DNA from: Pseudomonas paracarnis
GTDB taxonomy: Bacteria > Pseudomonadota > Gammaproteobacteria > Pseudomonadales > Pseudomonadaceae
NCBI RefSeq assembly: GCF_904063055.1
Contig: NZ_CAJFCN010000012.1
Span: forward strand, 62,001 to 126,000
Direction of reading: 5' to 3'
Length of the DNA: 64,000 nucleotides
The position numbers were made by a program, and so were the translations under genes. The notes beneath the pieces were generated by a model. That model did not search any database. It had not been told where the DNA came from and saw only the letters and a program-made list of their open reading frames with translations. This document shows positions 33,637 through 42,213 of this stretch, piece by piece; positions within the stretch are counted from its first letter, which is position 1, and every line of letters starts with the position of its first letter.

Positions 33637-35214
33637 TTGGCGACAAAGAAGAAGCCTGTGGTCGACGGTATGGTATTGGCAATGCTGTCTGCCAGCCGCA
33701 AAGACCTGTTCTTTGCGGCCATGCAAGCCAGCCACAGTGCAATGATCGTGACCGACCCCGCGGGGCCTGATAACCCGATCATCTTTGCCAACCAGGCGTT
33801 CCTGACCCTGACAGGCTTTGAACTGGACGAAGTGATTGGACGTAATTGCAGGTTCTTGCAGGGGCCTCAAACCGACAAAAACGCGCTGCACCAGGTGCAG
33901 CGCGCGGTTGAGCAGCACCATGAGGCCTGTGTCGAGGTGCTCAACTACCGCAAGGATGGCTCGACCTTCTGGAACGAGCTGTTCATTTCGCCGTTGTTCA
34001 ACGAACGTGGGCAACTGGTGTATTTTTTCGCATCGCAGCTGGACGTGAGCCGGCGTCACGACGCAGAACAGCGCGTGCGTCGCGCACAAGACCTGGAAGC
34101 GCTGGGGCAACTGACCGGTGGCATTGCCCATGACTTCAATAACCTGCTGCAAGTGATGATGGGTTATCTGGACTTGATCCAGCAGAGCGCCAAGCGCCCC
34201 GGTAGCGATCCGCAGCGCATCGTCAACAGTGCCAGCCGTGCCAGGGCAGCGGCGGAAAAAGCTCAGACCCTGACCCAGCAGTTGCTGGCGTTTTCGCGCA
34301 AGCAACGGCTCGACAGTCGGGTGATCAACTTGAACAGCTTGCTCAGCCGCCCCGAATTCATGGCACGTGCGCTGCAGGGCGTCGAGTTGCATGTAGAACT
34401 TGCCGACGATTTGTGGAACTGCCGCATCGACCCTGTCCAGGCGGAGCTGGCAGTGCAGCACCTGTTATCGAATGCCCAGGATGCTTTGCGCGGGCGTGCG
34501 GACCCAGCGGTAACCGTCCAGACCTGCAACGTCCAGGTACCGGGCGATGTCGGTGCCGAGCGTGATGGGTTGACCGAGGGCTGTTACGTGAGCATTTCGG
34601 TCTCGGATAACGGCAACGGCATCGACGCAGGTATTCAGGACAAAGTCATGCAGCCGTTCTTCACCACCAAGGAGGAAGGCCAGGGCTCAGGCCTGGGGTT
34701 GTCGATGGTGTATGGCTTCGTCAAGCAATCGGGCGGCACGGCGCGGATTCATTCAGACCCGGGCATCGGTACGACGATTCGCTTGTACTTTCCTGCAGAT
34801 GACAGCCAGCTGTGGGTCGAGCAGACACCCACAGCTATCTCACCGCAAGGTAACGAACGCATCCTGATTGTAGAGGACCGGCCCGAGGTGGCCGAGTTGG
34901 CGCAGGTGATCCTGTCTGACTACGGTTACCACACGGACATCGCCCTCAATGCCGCCGAGGCATTGGGCATGCTCAAACAGGCGACTTATGACTTGGTGTT
35001 CAGTGACTTGATCATGCCCGGCGCGATGAATGGCGCGGCGTTGGCGCGGGAGGTGTCGCGCTTGTATCCGCACATCAGGATCTTGCTGACTACCGGCTAT
35101 GCGAAAGACGCGTTGGCCCGCGCTGAGATAGAGGTGCATGAGTTCGAGTTGATTCCCAAGCCGTATCAGCCTGCTGATTTGCCGCGCAAAATCCGGGCGG
35201 TGCTCGATGCCTGA
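33637..35214 (+). CDS. LOV-domain blue-light sensing hybrid histidine kinase
   Basis: 525 residues. The N-terminal PAS domain is a LOV photoreceptor: GRNCRFLQG with the flavin-adduct Cys71, and preceding NPIIFANQAFLTLTGF. HisKA has His165 in GGIAHDFNNLLQV, the HATPase has SDNGNGID and GSGLGLSMVYGF, and the C-terminal receiver has Asp457 in FSDLIMPG. LOV-kinase-receiver proteins of about this length are known from P. syringae, where they affect motility and attachment. The start is a TTG with a perfect GGAGG 6 bases upstream; no ATG or GTG fits better. It is the third gene of the katN-yciF run, which suggests light-linked stress control. Confidence 0.93.
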   Translation: MATKKKPVVDGMVLAMLSASRKDLFFAAMQASHSAMIVTDPAGPDNPIIFANQAFLTLTGFELDEVIGRNCRFLQGPQTDKNALHQVQRAVEQHHEACVEVLNYRKDGSTFWNELFISPLFNERGQLVYFFASQLDVSRRHDAEQRVRRAQDLEALGQLTGGIAHDFNNLLQVMMGYLDLIQQSAKRPGSDPQRIVNSASRARAAAEKAQTLTQQLLAFSRKQRLDSRVINLNSLLSRPEFMARALQGVELHVELADDLWNCRIDPVQAELAVQHLLSNAQDALRGRADPAVTVQTCNVQVPGDVGAERDGLTEGCYVSISVSDNGNGIDAGIQDKVMQPFFTTKEEGQGSGLGLSMVYGFVKQSGGTARIHSDPGIGTTIRLYFPADDSQLWVEQTPTAISPQGNERILIVEDRPEVAELAQVILSDYGYHTDIALNAAEALGMLKQATYDLVFSDLIMPGAMNGAALAREVSRLYPHIRILLTTGYAKDALARAEIEVHEFELIPKPYQPADLPRKIRAVLDA

Positions 35215-35238
35215 TCGAGCAGGCCAATGCGCTCAAAA

Positions 35239-35327
35239 TGTGGGAGCTGGCTTGCCCGCGAAGGCGGTGTGTCCGTCACTGCATCTGTTACAACACGACC
35301 GCTTTCGCAGGCAAGCCAGCTCCCACA
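35239..35327. repeat. REP doublet
   Basis: TGTGGGAGCTGGCTTGCCCG and an inverted copy ending GCAAGCCAGCTCCCACA, between the LOV kinase gene and the end of the cyo operon. Confidence 0.85.
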
Positions 35328-35379
35328 GTTGATCTTCGTTGCTTTGAGCATTGCATTCCACGGGTGCCCGCCCGCAGAG

Positions 35380-36276
35380 CTACCTCAGCACCGCCAACGC
35401 CAGGTTAAGGGCCAGCACCAGCACAATTGAAAACCCGAATATCCTGCGCGCCCAGCCGGTCGGATCAGTCAGCCGTGTACTGCTGGCCGCCAGGTTGAGC
35501 CAATACCCCCCAAGCCCGAGCATCACCACAAAATACAGCGCCGCCATCTGCGCCACCGCGCCCAGCATCAGGGCGCTAGCGAGAAAGGCCAGCATGTACG
35601 CCTGGATCTGCCGATGGGCTTGGGCCAGGCTCAACAGCGGCAAGCCTGCGGCGCGGAAATCCTCGCGGCGCATCACGGTGATGGCGTGTGAATGCGGCAT
35701 CTGCCAACAACAGAACACCACGATCAGCAGCATGGCCGTGAGGTCAAACCGCCCGGTGACCGCGCAATAGCCGATCACCGGGGGCATCGCCCCGGAGACG
35801 CTGCCGATCAAGGTGGCCCAGTGGGAACGCCGCTTGAGCCAGTAGGTGTAGACCCCCGCATAGATCACCAGCCCGACCATTGCCAGCCCACACGCCAGCG
35901 CATTGCTGCCGCCCCACAGCAAGCCAAAACCGCAGGCGCCCAGGACGATCCCATAGCCTGCGGCAGTGGACACCCTGATGGTGCGCAATGCCAATGGCCG
36001 ATGACAGGTGCGCACCATGCGCCGGTCGATGTCGCGGTCAATGCAGTTGTTGATGACACAACCGCACCCGATCACCAGGGCGGTGCCGAGCAGGGTGGCC
36101 AGCCCGTGCGTCACCGAGGCCACATGCCCGCTGGCGGCGAGCAGGTAACCGCCCAGCACCGAGGCCAGGTTACCGACAATAATGCCCGGCTTGGTGAGCT
36201 CGATGGCGGTATTGAACAGCCCCCGCCAGTGTTTCAGTGCGCCAGCATGTTGTGATGAATACTGTCCATGATCCAT
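35380..36276 (-). CDS. cyoE: Protohaem IX farnesyltransferase
   Basis: 298 residues, an inner-membrane UbiA-type prenyltransferase that makes haem O for the bo3 oxidase. Motifs: ELTKPGIIVGNLASVLGGYL, the first Asp-rich motif NNCIDRDIDRRM, YTYWLKRRSHWATLIGSVSG, and HSHAITVMRREDFRAAGLPL. The ATG at 36276 lies inside the cyoD end, a 43-base overlap, so translation is coupled. Last gene of the cyoABCDE operon. Confidence 0.95.
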   Translation of the reverse strand: MDHGQYSSQHAGALKHWRGLFNTAIELTKPGIIVGNLASVLGGYLLAASGHVASVTHGLATLLGTALVIGCGCVINNCIDRDIDRRMVRTCHRPLALRTIRVSTAAGYGIVLGACGFGLLWGGSNALACGLAMVGLVIYAGVYTYWLKRRSHWATLIGSVSGAMPPVIGYCAVTGRFDLTAMLLIVVFCCWQMPHSHAITVMRREDFRAAGLPLLSLAQAHRQIQAYMLAFLASALMLGAVAQMAALYFVVMLGLGGYWLNLAASSTRLTDPTGWARRIFGFSIVLVLALNLALAVLR

Positions 36277-36572
36277 AACGAAAGCCCCACCAACAGAAGA
36301 ATGATGACCGCCGAGAAAATCAGCGCAATCAGGTTCCAGCGTTGTTCTTCGGCCGTGTCCAGGTGCAGGAAGAACTTGAGGTGGACCACGATTTGTATCG
36401 CGCCCAGCGCCACCACCAGCCAGGCGGTGAAGGTGCGCGGCAGTGACGGGAACATCACCAGGCCGAACGGGATCAGGGTGAGCAGTACTGACACCAGGAA
36501 CCCGACCAGATAGGAGCGACTGCTGCCATGGCTGGTACCGGCACTGCTGTGAAGCGAGCTTTGCTTGTACAT
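36234..36572 (-). CDS. cyoD: Cytochrome bo3 ubiquinol oxidase subunit IV
   Basis: 112 residues with three membrane helices (SYLVGFLVSVLLTLIPFGLV, FTAWLVVALGAIQIVVHLKF, LIALIFSAVIILLLVGLSLW) and FFLHLDTAEEQRWN, typical of CyoD. It assists assembly of the CuB site. It starts one base from the cyoC stop. Confidence 0.95.
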   Translation of the reverse strand: MYKQSSLHSSAGTSHGSSRSYLVGFLVSVLLTLIPFGLVMFPSLPRTFTAWLVVALGAIQIVVHLKFFLHLDTAEEQRWNLIALIFSAVIILLLVGLSLWIMDSIHHNMLAH

Positions 36573-36573
36573 G

Positions 36574-37188
36574 TCACACCACCCCCAACAGATAGACCAC
36601 GGTAAAGACGCAGATCCACACCACGTCCAAAAAGTGCCAGAACAGGCTCAGGCAACTGAGCCGGGTGGCGTTGGTGCTGGTCAGGCCGCGTTGCTTGACC
36701 TGGACCATCAGCACCGCCATCCAGATCAACCCGGTGAACACGTGCGCGCCGTGGGTGCCGACGAGGGTGAAGAAGGCCGTCAGGAAGCCGCTGCGGTCCG
36801 GCCCGTAGCCTTCTGCGATCAAGTGGTGGAATTCGTTGATCTCCATGGCGATGAAGCCCGCGCCCAACACGAACGTGAGCCCCAGCCAGCGCAGCACATC
36901 GCGTTGCTTGCCGTGGTTCATGGCGAGCATGGCGTAGCCGTAGGTGATACTGCTCAACAGCAGCAGCATGGTTTCGGCGAGCACATAGGGCAGTTCGAAA
37001 ATATCCATGCTCGACGGCCCGCCCGCCACGCTGTCGCGCAACACGGCGTAGCCGGCGAACAAGGTCGCGAACAGGATGCAGTCGGTCATCAGGTAGATCC
37101 AGAACCCGAACAGGCTCAGGGAACCGGCGTCTTCATGCCCTTGTTCGTGGGTGTGGGCGATGTCTTTTTCCATAACGATATTGGACAT
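36574..37188 (-). CDS. cyoC: Cytochrome bo3 ubiquinol oxidase subunit III
   Basis: 204 residues, five membrane helices. Family signatures: FGFWIYLMTDCILFATLFAG, EINEFHHLIAEGYGP, FFTLVGTHGAHVFTGLIWM and SLFWHFLDVVWICVFTVVYL. The start lies 3 bases after the cyoB stop, in the cyoABCDE order. Confidence 0.96.
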   Translation of the reverse strand: MSNIVMEKDIAHTHEQGHEDAGSLSLFGFWIYLMTDCILFATLFAGYAVLRDSVAGGPSSMDIFELPYVLAETMLLLLSSITYGYAMLAMNHGKQRDVLRWLGLTFVLGAGFIAMEINEFHHLIAEGYGPDRSGFLTAFFTLVGTHGAHVFTGLIWMAVLMVQVKQRGLTSTNATRLSCLSLFWHFLDVVWICVFTVVYLLGVV

Positions 37189-37191
37189 GGG

Positions 37192-39165
37192 TCAAGCCTC
37201 TGCCAGGTCTTTGAGACGTGCCGTTTCGATGCGCGCGACTTCCTGCGCGGGCACGAAGTAATCGGTGTCTTCGTCGTAGCTGCGCACCACGAACGCCACC
37301 ACCGAGGCCACCAGGCCGAACGCCGCCATCCACCAGATGTGCCACACCAACGCAAAGCTGCAGACCAGCGCAAACAGGCTGATCACCAGGCCCGACGCGG
37401 TATTGCGCGGCATGTGGATGCTGCGATAGTCGGTGTGGCTGAGGGTGCTGACGCCGCGCTCCTTCATGCCCCAGTACGCGTCCAGGTCATTGACCTTGGG
37501 CTGCTCGGCGAAGTTGTACAGCGGCGGCGGGGACGCGGTGGCCCATTCCAGGGTGCGCCCGTCCCACGGGTCGCCGGTGAGGTCGCGGTATTGATGACGG
37601 TTGCGGATGCTGACAAACAATTGCAAGGCTTGCGCCGCCACGCCGCAGAGGATGATTGCCACCCCCACCAACTCCAGCAGCAGCCAGGGCCGCCATTCGG
37701 GGTTGTCGAAATGATTGAGTCGGCGCGTCATGCCCATGAAACCCAGCACGTAGGAGGGCATGAACGCGAAGTAAAAGCCCACCAGCCAGCACCAGAAAGC
37801 GATGCGCCCCAGCTTGTCGTTCAAGCGGAAACCGAACGCTTTGGGGAACCAATACGTCAGGCCGGCCATATAGCCGAACACCGCGCCGCCGATGATCACG
37901 TTGTGAAAGTGCGCGATCAGGAACAGGCTGTTGTGCAGCAGGAAATCGGCCCCGGGCACCGCCAGCAGCACCCCGGTCATGCCGCCGATGCTGAAGGTCA
38001 CGATAAAGCCCAGGGTCCACAGCATGGGCGTTTCGAAGCGCACGCGGCCGCGGTACATGGTGAACAACCAGGTGAAGATTTTCACCCCGGTCGGCACCGC
38101 GATGATCATCGTCATGATGCCGAAGAACGCGTTCACGTTGCCCCCCGCGCCCATGGTGAAAAAGTGATGCAGCCACACGATGAACGACAACACGGTGATC
38201 GCGATGGTCGCCCATACCAGCGACACGTAGCCGAACAGCCGCTTGCTGCTGAAGGTGGCGGCAATCTCGGAAAACACCCCGAACGCGGGCAGGATCAGTA
38301 TGTACACCTCCGGATGCCCCCAGGCCCAGATGAGGTTCACGTACATCATCGGGTTGCCGCCGGCCTCGTTGGTGAAAAAATGCATACCCAGGTAACGGTC
38401 CAGGGTCAGCATCAACAGGGTGGCGGTGAGGATCGGGAATGCCGCCAGGATCAGCACCGACGTGCACAGCGCATTCCAGGTGAACACCGGCATCTTGAAC
38501 AGCGTCATGCCTTCGGTGCGCATCTTCAGGATGGTGACGAAGAAATTCACCCCCGTGAGCAGCGTGCCGATGCCGGATATCTGCAATGACCAGATGTAGT
38601 AATCCACGCCGACGCCGGGGCTGTAGCCCAGCTCGGATAACGGCGGATACGCGACCCAGCCGGTGCGCGCGAACTCACCGACCCCCAGCGAAATGTTCAC
38701 CAGCGCCGCACCCACCACGAACAGCCAGAAACTCAGGGCGTTGAGAAACGGATAGGCCACATCCCGAGCGCCGATCTGCAACGGCACGACGATGTTCATC
38801 AAGCCGACCACGAAGGGCATGGCCATGAAGAAGATCATGATCACGCCGTGGGCGGTGAAGATCTGGTCGTAATGTTCCGGCGGCAGGTAACCCGGCCCGC
38901 CGCTGGCGGCCATGGCTTGTTGGGTGCGCATCATGATCGCATCAGAAAACCCACGCAGCAGCATCACCAGGGCGACGATGATGTACATGCAACCGATCTT
39001 CTTGTGGTCCACCGAGGTGAACCATTCGCGCCACAAATAGCCCCACTTGCGTTTCCAGGTAATCGAGCCCACCAACGCCACCCCGATCAGGCCGACGATG
39101 GCCAGGGTGTACATCACAATGGGTTCAGTGGTTGGGATCGCGTCCCACGACAGTTTTCCGAACAT
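37192..39165 (-). CDS. cyoB: Cytochrome bo3 ubiquinol oxidase subunit I
   Basis: 657 residues. CyoB carries haem b, haem o3 and CuB and reduces oxygen to water while pumping protons. Visible: FTAHGVIMIFFMAMP (haem ligand region), WAWGHPEVYILILPAFGVFS with the CuB His-Tyr pair, VWLHHFFTMGAGGN, KIFTWLFTMYRGRVRFETPM (K channel) and IAHFHNVIIGGAVFGYMAGL (haem ligands). FRHKK-like KWKWGYLWREWFTSVDHKKI at the N-terminus binds quinol region. Full length. Confidence 0.97.
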   Translation of the reverse strand: MFGKLSWDAIPTTEPIVMYTLAIVGLIGVALVGSITWKRKWGYLWREWFTSVDHKKIGCMYIIVALVMLLRGFSDAIMMRTQQAMAASGGPGYLPPEHYDQIFTAHGVIMIFFMAMPFVVGLMNIVVPLQIGARDVAYPFLNALSFWLFVVGAALVNISLGVGEFARTGWVAYPPLSELGYSPGVGVDYYIWSLQISGIGTLLTGVNFFVTILKMRTEGMTLFKMPVFTWNALCTSVLILAAFPILTATLLMLTLDRYLGMHFFTNEAGGNPMMYVNLIWAWGHPEVYILILPAFGVFSEIAATFSSKRLFGYVSLVWATIAITVLSFIVWLHHFFTMGAGGNVNAFFGIMTMIIAVPTGVKIFTWLFTMYRGRVRFETPMLWTLGFIVTFSIGGMTGVLLAVPGADFLLHNSLFLIAHFHNVIIGGAVFGYMAGLTYWFPKAFGFRLNDKLGRIAFWCWLVGFYFAFMPSYVLGFMGMTRRLNHFDNPEWRPWLLLELVGVAIILCGVAAQALQLFVSIRNRHQYRDLTGDPWDGRTLEWATASPPPLYNFAEQPKVNDLDAYWGMKERGVSTLSHTDYRSIHMPRNTASGLVISLFALVCSFALVWHIWWMAAFGLVASVVAFVVRSYDEDTDYFVPAQEVARIETARLKDLAEA

Positions 39166-39167
39166 GG

Positions 39168-40091
39168 TTACCGCTCCTCAGCCAGCAGACTTGGGTGTTG
39201 ATCGGTGCGTTGTGCAGCGTCGCTCAATGGCGAGCGCCGGGGTTTATTGGCCTTGTTCATGCCTTCGTATTTATCGACGATGTCCAGGAACAAGCGCTCC
39301 TGTACCGCCGAGTAATAGGTCACCGGGTGCTTGAGGGTCGGCTTGGCCAATTGCGCGTAAGTGCTGTGGTCCAGAGAGGTGGCCGCGCCCTTGACCTTTG
39401 TCACCCAGGTTTGAAAGTCGGCAGTGCTCAGGGACAGCGTGCTGAAATGCATGTCGGAAAAACCGGGGCCGTTGTAGTTGGCGGCAATCCCTCTGAACTC
39501 ACCGGTTTCGTTGGCGATCAGGTGCAACTTGGTCTGCATGCCGGCCATGGCGTAGATCTGCCCGCCGAGTGCGGGAATAAAGAACGAGGTCATGGCCGCG
39601 TCGGAGGTGACGGTGAAACTCACCGGCGTGTGTACCGGCAGGGCCAGTTCGTTGACGCTGGCGATGCCCAGGTCAGGGTAGATAAACAGCCATTTCCAGT
39701 CGGTGGCCACCACCTGCACATTGATCGGCGGGGTGTCTGACTCCAGCGGGCGATAGGGGTCGAGTGCGTGGGTGGTCTCCCACGTCACCCACCCCAGGAC
39801 GATGATGATCAGCAGGGGAACGCCCCATACCACCGCTTCGATTTTGTGCGAACTGGCCCAGCGGGGGGAGTAACGCGCTTTTTTATTGGTGGCGCGGTAG
39901 CGGTAGGCGAAGACAAACATCATCACAATCACCGGAACGACCACCAGCAGCATCAGGCCCGTAGCGAGAATAATCAGGTCGCGCTCATCGGTTGCTACTT
40001 GCCCCTTGGGGTTGAATACCACCAGGTTGCAACTGGTGAGTAAGAAGAGGCTGGTGATAGTGACCAGGCAATAACCCATCGCTCGTTTCAT
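39168..40091 (-). CDS. cyoA: Cytochrome bo3 ubiquinol oxidase subunit II
   Basis: 307 residues. A lipoprotein signal (ITSLFLLTSCNLVVFNPKG, lipobox LTSC) is followed by two membrane helices and a periplasmic cupredoxin-fold domain without CuA ligands, as in quinol oxidases (VVATDWKWLFIYPDLGIASV, TSDAAMTSFFIPALGGQIYA). First gene of cyoABCDE; expression gives a low-affinity oxidase for well-aerated growth. GGAG lies near the ATG. The 397-base region upstream should contain its promoter. Confidence 0.97.
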   Translation of the reverse strand: MKRAMGYCLVTITSLFLLTSCNLVVFNPKGQVATDERDLIILATGLMLLVVVPVIVMMFVFAYRYRATNKKARYSPRWASSHKIEAVVWGVPLLIIIVLGWVTWETTHALDPYRPLESDTPPINVQVVATDWKWLFIYPDLGIASVNELALPVHTPVSFTVTSDAAMTSFFIPALGGQIYAMAGMQTKLHLIANETGEFRGIAANYNGPGFSDMHFSTLSLSTADFQTWVTKVKGAATSLDHSTYAQLAKPTLKHPVTYYSAVQERLFLDIVDKYEGMNKANKPRRSPLSDAAQRTDQHPSLLAEER

Positions 40092-40488
40092 GCCTTGCTC
40101 CTGTATTGGAAACTTGCGTTTTGCTGTGCCGAATCAGTGCTCAATCGTTAACTAAGCGAAGCGCTTGTTAACCTCAGGAGCCGTCAGGTGTTAAACACTC
40201 GGCAATAAGGTGCCGTCAGTAGGCAAAGTGCTTCTACTGCTCGGTTTTATTGGCTTTTGCTGCCGCTCTGCAGGGCGCATTTCGCCGCGCTCCCGAACAT
40301 TTTGAATAGAGCCCGGTGGGTTGGTTTAACAATTTGTTTCCTCGCCTGACGAACGGTTTAACAGGCGAAACGGTAAAAGGTTTTTATCGGTGCATGATGG
40401 AGGTGGCCTTGCAGAAAGTCTGAATTCTGGTTAGGGATTTCAGTCGTTAGTTGATGGCCAACCCCACTAACGGTTTTGGAGAAGCGCT
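40092..40488. other. Divergent intergenic region, cyoA / small protein
   Basis: No gene seen. It must hold the cyo promoter (minus strand) and the promoter of the plus-strand gene at 40489. A GACGAACGG element (40348-40356) lies inside a small hairpin CGCCTG (40343-40348)/CAGGCG (40362-40367). GGTTGGTTTA at 40319-40328 recurs upstream of both KGG copies. A GGTAAAA/TTTTATC dyad lies at 40373-40389. Confidence 0.4.
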
Positions 40489-40803
40489 ATGTTTATACGT
40501 GGCAACACCTATAAAGCCTGGGTCTCAAAAGCACTGAAAGAAAAATGCTTCACCCGGGAAGTCGAAAACGGCTGCCATATCGAAGTCAGGGCCCGAGAGC
40601 GGGACGATGCTGATATTGAAGTGCTGCTCTGTGTTTATACCGCGACGGGGCAATGCGTGGTTGAACGCATCAAGCAGTTGCCGGGTGCCGAATGGACGGT
40701 GAATGACGCGCTCAAACGCGGTATTGATCAGGCGGAACGGATTGCCGGAGGTGAGTCCGGCCGACTGCCCTGTGCTGACGCTCACGTGCACGACGACGAT
40801 TGA
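40489..40803 (+). CDS. Small protein of unknown function
   Basis: 104 residues, charged, no signal peptide: AWVSKALKEKCFTREVENGC, HIEVRARERDDADIEVLLCV, WTVNDALKRGIDQAERIAGG, and an Asp/His-rich tail (DAHVHDDD). GGAG is 8-9 bases before the ATG. Upstream elements shared with the KGG genes suggest common stress control. No family recognised. Confidence 0.65.
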   Translation: MFIRGNTYKAWVSKALKEKCFTREVENGCHIEVRARERDDADIEVLLCVYTATGQCVVERIKQLPGAEWTVNDALKRGIDQAERIAGGESGRLPCADAHVHDDD

Positions 40804-40822
40804 GTGGCTCCGCGATCTTGAA

Positions 40823-40961
40823 TGTGGGAGCTGGCTTGCCTGCGATGACGGCCTGACAGCCGACGAGGATTTTGGTCCGACAGGCAAGCTTGGACCTCGG
40901 TGCGTCGGTTGGACAAGCGTCGGCTGCCCGGCCGTCACGGGAGCAAGCTCCCTCGCCACAG
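40823..40961. repeat. REP cluster
   Basis: Begins TGTGGGAGCTGGCTTGCCTG and ends GGAGCAAGCTCCCTCGCCACA. The central part contains further dyads (TTTGGTCCGACAGGC; CGACGAGG). A degenerate REP array. Confidence 0.7.
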
Positions 40962-40986
40962 TGTAGCGTCGCGGCAAAATAAAAAA

Positions 40987-41005
40987 GCCCGCACGGAGTG
41001 CGGGC
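40987..41005. terminator. GC-rich hairpin
   Basis: GCCCGCAC-GGA-GTGCGGGC, a perfect 8-bp stem with an adjacent 8-base A-run on the left. As an intrinsic terminator it would work best on the minus strand, yet no minus-strand gene lies immediately above it. It may end transcription in both directions. Confidence 0.55.
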
Positions 41006-41204
41006 AAGACAGGAGTTTTTACCAAGAGCCTGGAGTGAACAGACTCAGTATTAAGAAACAAAAGAAGCATGAGCAGTTTTATTTTTTTAATGCGAGGCCG
41101 ACGAACGGCAGTGCAACAGCAAGTGCGTGATCGTCGTCATTAAAACATTAAAATTTCTGAACCTTCGTTCTGAGCAAATAACAAAAAAATCAGAAGGAGA
41201 GGTT

Positions 41205-41474
41205 ATGAAAAATTCTTTATATGTCATCGAATACGAATACCACCACGAGCCTAAGTCTTTCATTATAAGAGCGGAGGTGATGAATAACGCAGAGGCGTGG
41301 CATTGGGCCTGTTGCGATGCAGGCATTGGTATTATTCCCAGGTCGCGTAATGAAAAGATCAAACGCATCAGTAAACCGCTGGCCGAGCGCTACGGTCTTG
41401 AGAATGTAAGATGGCGCCCGTCTGGGAGTATCCCGTTTATTGCAAAGCCTTATGTGCCGCCGCCACCCGAATGA
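41205..41474 (+). CDS. Small Pseudomonas-specific protein (DUF6555-like), second copy
   Basis: 89 residues, paralogue of the protein at 25103: VIEYEYHHEPKSFIIRAEVM, NNAEAWHWACCDAGIG, IPRSR, KPLAERYGLENVRW, with a proline-rich tail (KPYVPPPPE). GGAGAGG lies 5 bases before the ATG. The region is AT-rich, suggesting recent gain or a strong promoter. Function unknown. Confidence 0.78.
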   Translation: MKNSLYVIEYEYHHEPKSFIIRAEVMNNAEAWHWACCDAGIGIIPRSRNEKIKRISKPLAERYGLENVRWRPSGSIPFIAKPYVPPPPE

Positions 41475-41529
41475 ATGTATTTTTAATGGACGGTGTCTAT
41501 GCGGGTGGCGGTAGGGGCGAGGCGCGTGT

Positions 41530-41739
41530 TTACTGTTTTTTGCGTCGCTCCTGCAACATGCACAACTTTTGCACGCTGCGTTGAAGTGCCTCTTTCATCA
41601 GGTCGGCTGCATAGTGTTGCTTGCAGGCCGGGCAGAGCATGTCAGAGGCCGACGACACCAGAAAGTCGGGGTCATCCAGCGTCGATTCGTAGGGTTGTTT
41701 GCATTGCAGGCAACTTCGGTTCGCTTGTAGATGGATCAC
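41530..41739 (-). CDS. Small putative zinc-ribbon protein
   Basis: 69 residues with two CxxC pairs (NRSCLQCKQPY and MLCPACKQHY) about 22 residues apart, enough to bind one zinc ion, and a basic tail (QERRKKQ). The start is a GTG with GGAGG 7 bases upstream. It could be a small nucleic-acid or protein-binding factor; no family is named. Confidence 0.72.
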   Translation of the reverse strand: MIHLQANRSCLQCKQPYESTLDDPDFLVSSASDMLCPACKQHYAADLMKEALQRSVQKLCMLQERRKKQ

Positions 41740-41950
41740 ATCGATTCCTCCCTGAATGAACGGCCACTCTCGATTAAGAAATGGGCGTTTTCAACTGCTA
41801 AAAAGGAAGAATTCAAACAAGCGATTAGTTGATGTTTTAATGCCAGTATCGAGAGGCGGCGGGGCGGGGATGACGCTTGGACGGCTGCCGATGTTTTAGA
41901 ACCCTGGCGGGTTTATCGACAGGCGCGTCCTCACTCTCGGCTCTGTGGGT

Positions 41951-42184
41951 TCAGCTGTTGGGCTTTCTGCTGGGGGTTTTTTGCCCGGCGGCGGTCGCCT
42001 GGCGCTTTGATCGGTCCGGGTTGGGCGGGGTGACGCTACTTTCTATCGAGCCTGCCAGGCCGTCAGTCGGCGGGGTTGTCAGCTCCTCCCTGGCTTGTAA
42101 CCAGTGCACGAAATCCTGACCGTCAGGCTTCCCTTGCTGTTCCCAAATGCGGTACGCGGTGAGTCGGATCGTTTCTTCGTCCAT
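41951..42184 (-). CDS. DUF2934-type small protein
   Basis: 77 residues. The N-terminal half (EETIRLTAYRIWEQQGKPDG, QDFVHWLQAREEL) is the DUF2934 helical motif, in which a Trp-rich helix ends in the HWLxA-type signature. The rest is a Pro/Ser/Lys tail. AGGAG lies upstream. The family is common next to stress genes; function unknown. It follows the ClpP-like gene by 29 bases on the same strand. Confidence 0.82.
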   Translation of the reverse strand: MDEETIRLTAYRIWEQQGKPDGQDFVHWLQAREELTTPPTDGLAGSIESSVTPPNPDRSKRQATAAGQKTPSRKPNS

Positions 42185-42213
42185 TGTGAGGCTCTCCTAT
42201 TGAATAAAAGGTG

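Larger units (their letters stand above)
40804..41204. other. Gene-free interval with REP, hairpin and motif
   Basis: Holds a REP cluster (40823-40961), a strong 8-bp hairpin (40987-41005) next to an A-run, and a GACGAACGG element (41100-41108) about 100 bases before the next gene. No open frame on either strand is convincing. Confidence 0.45.
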
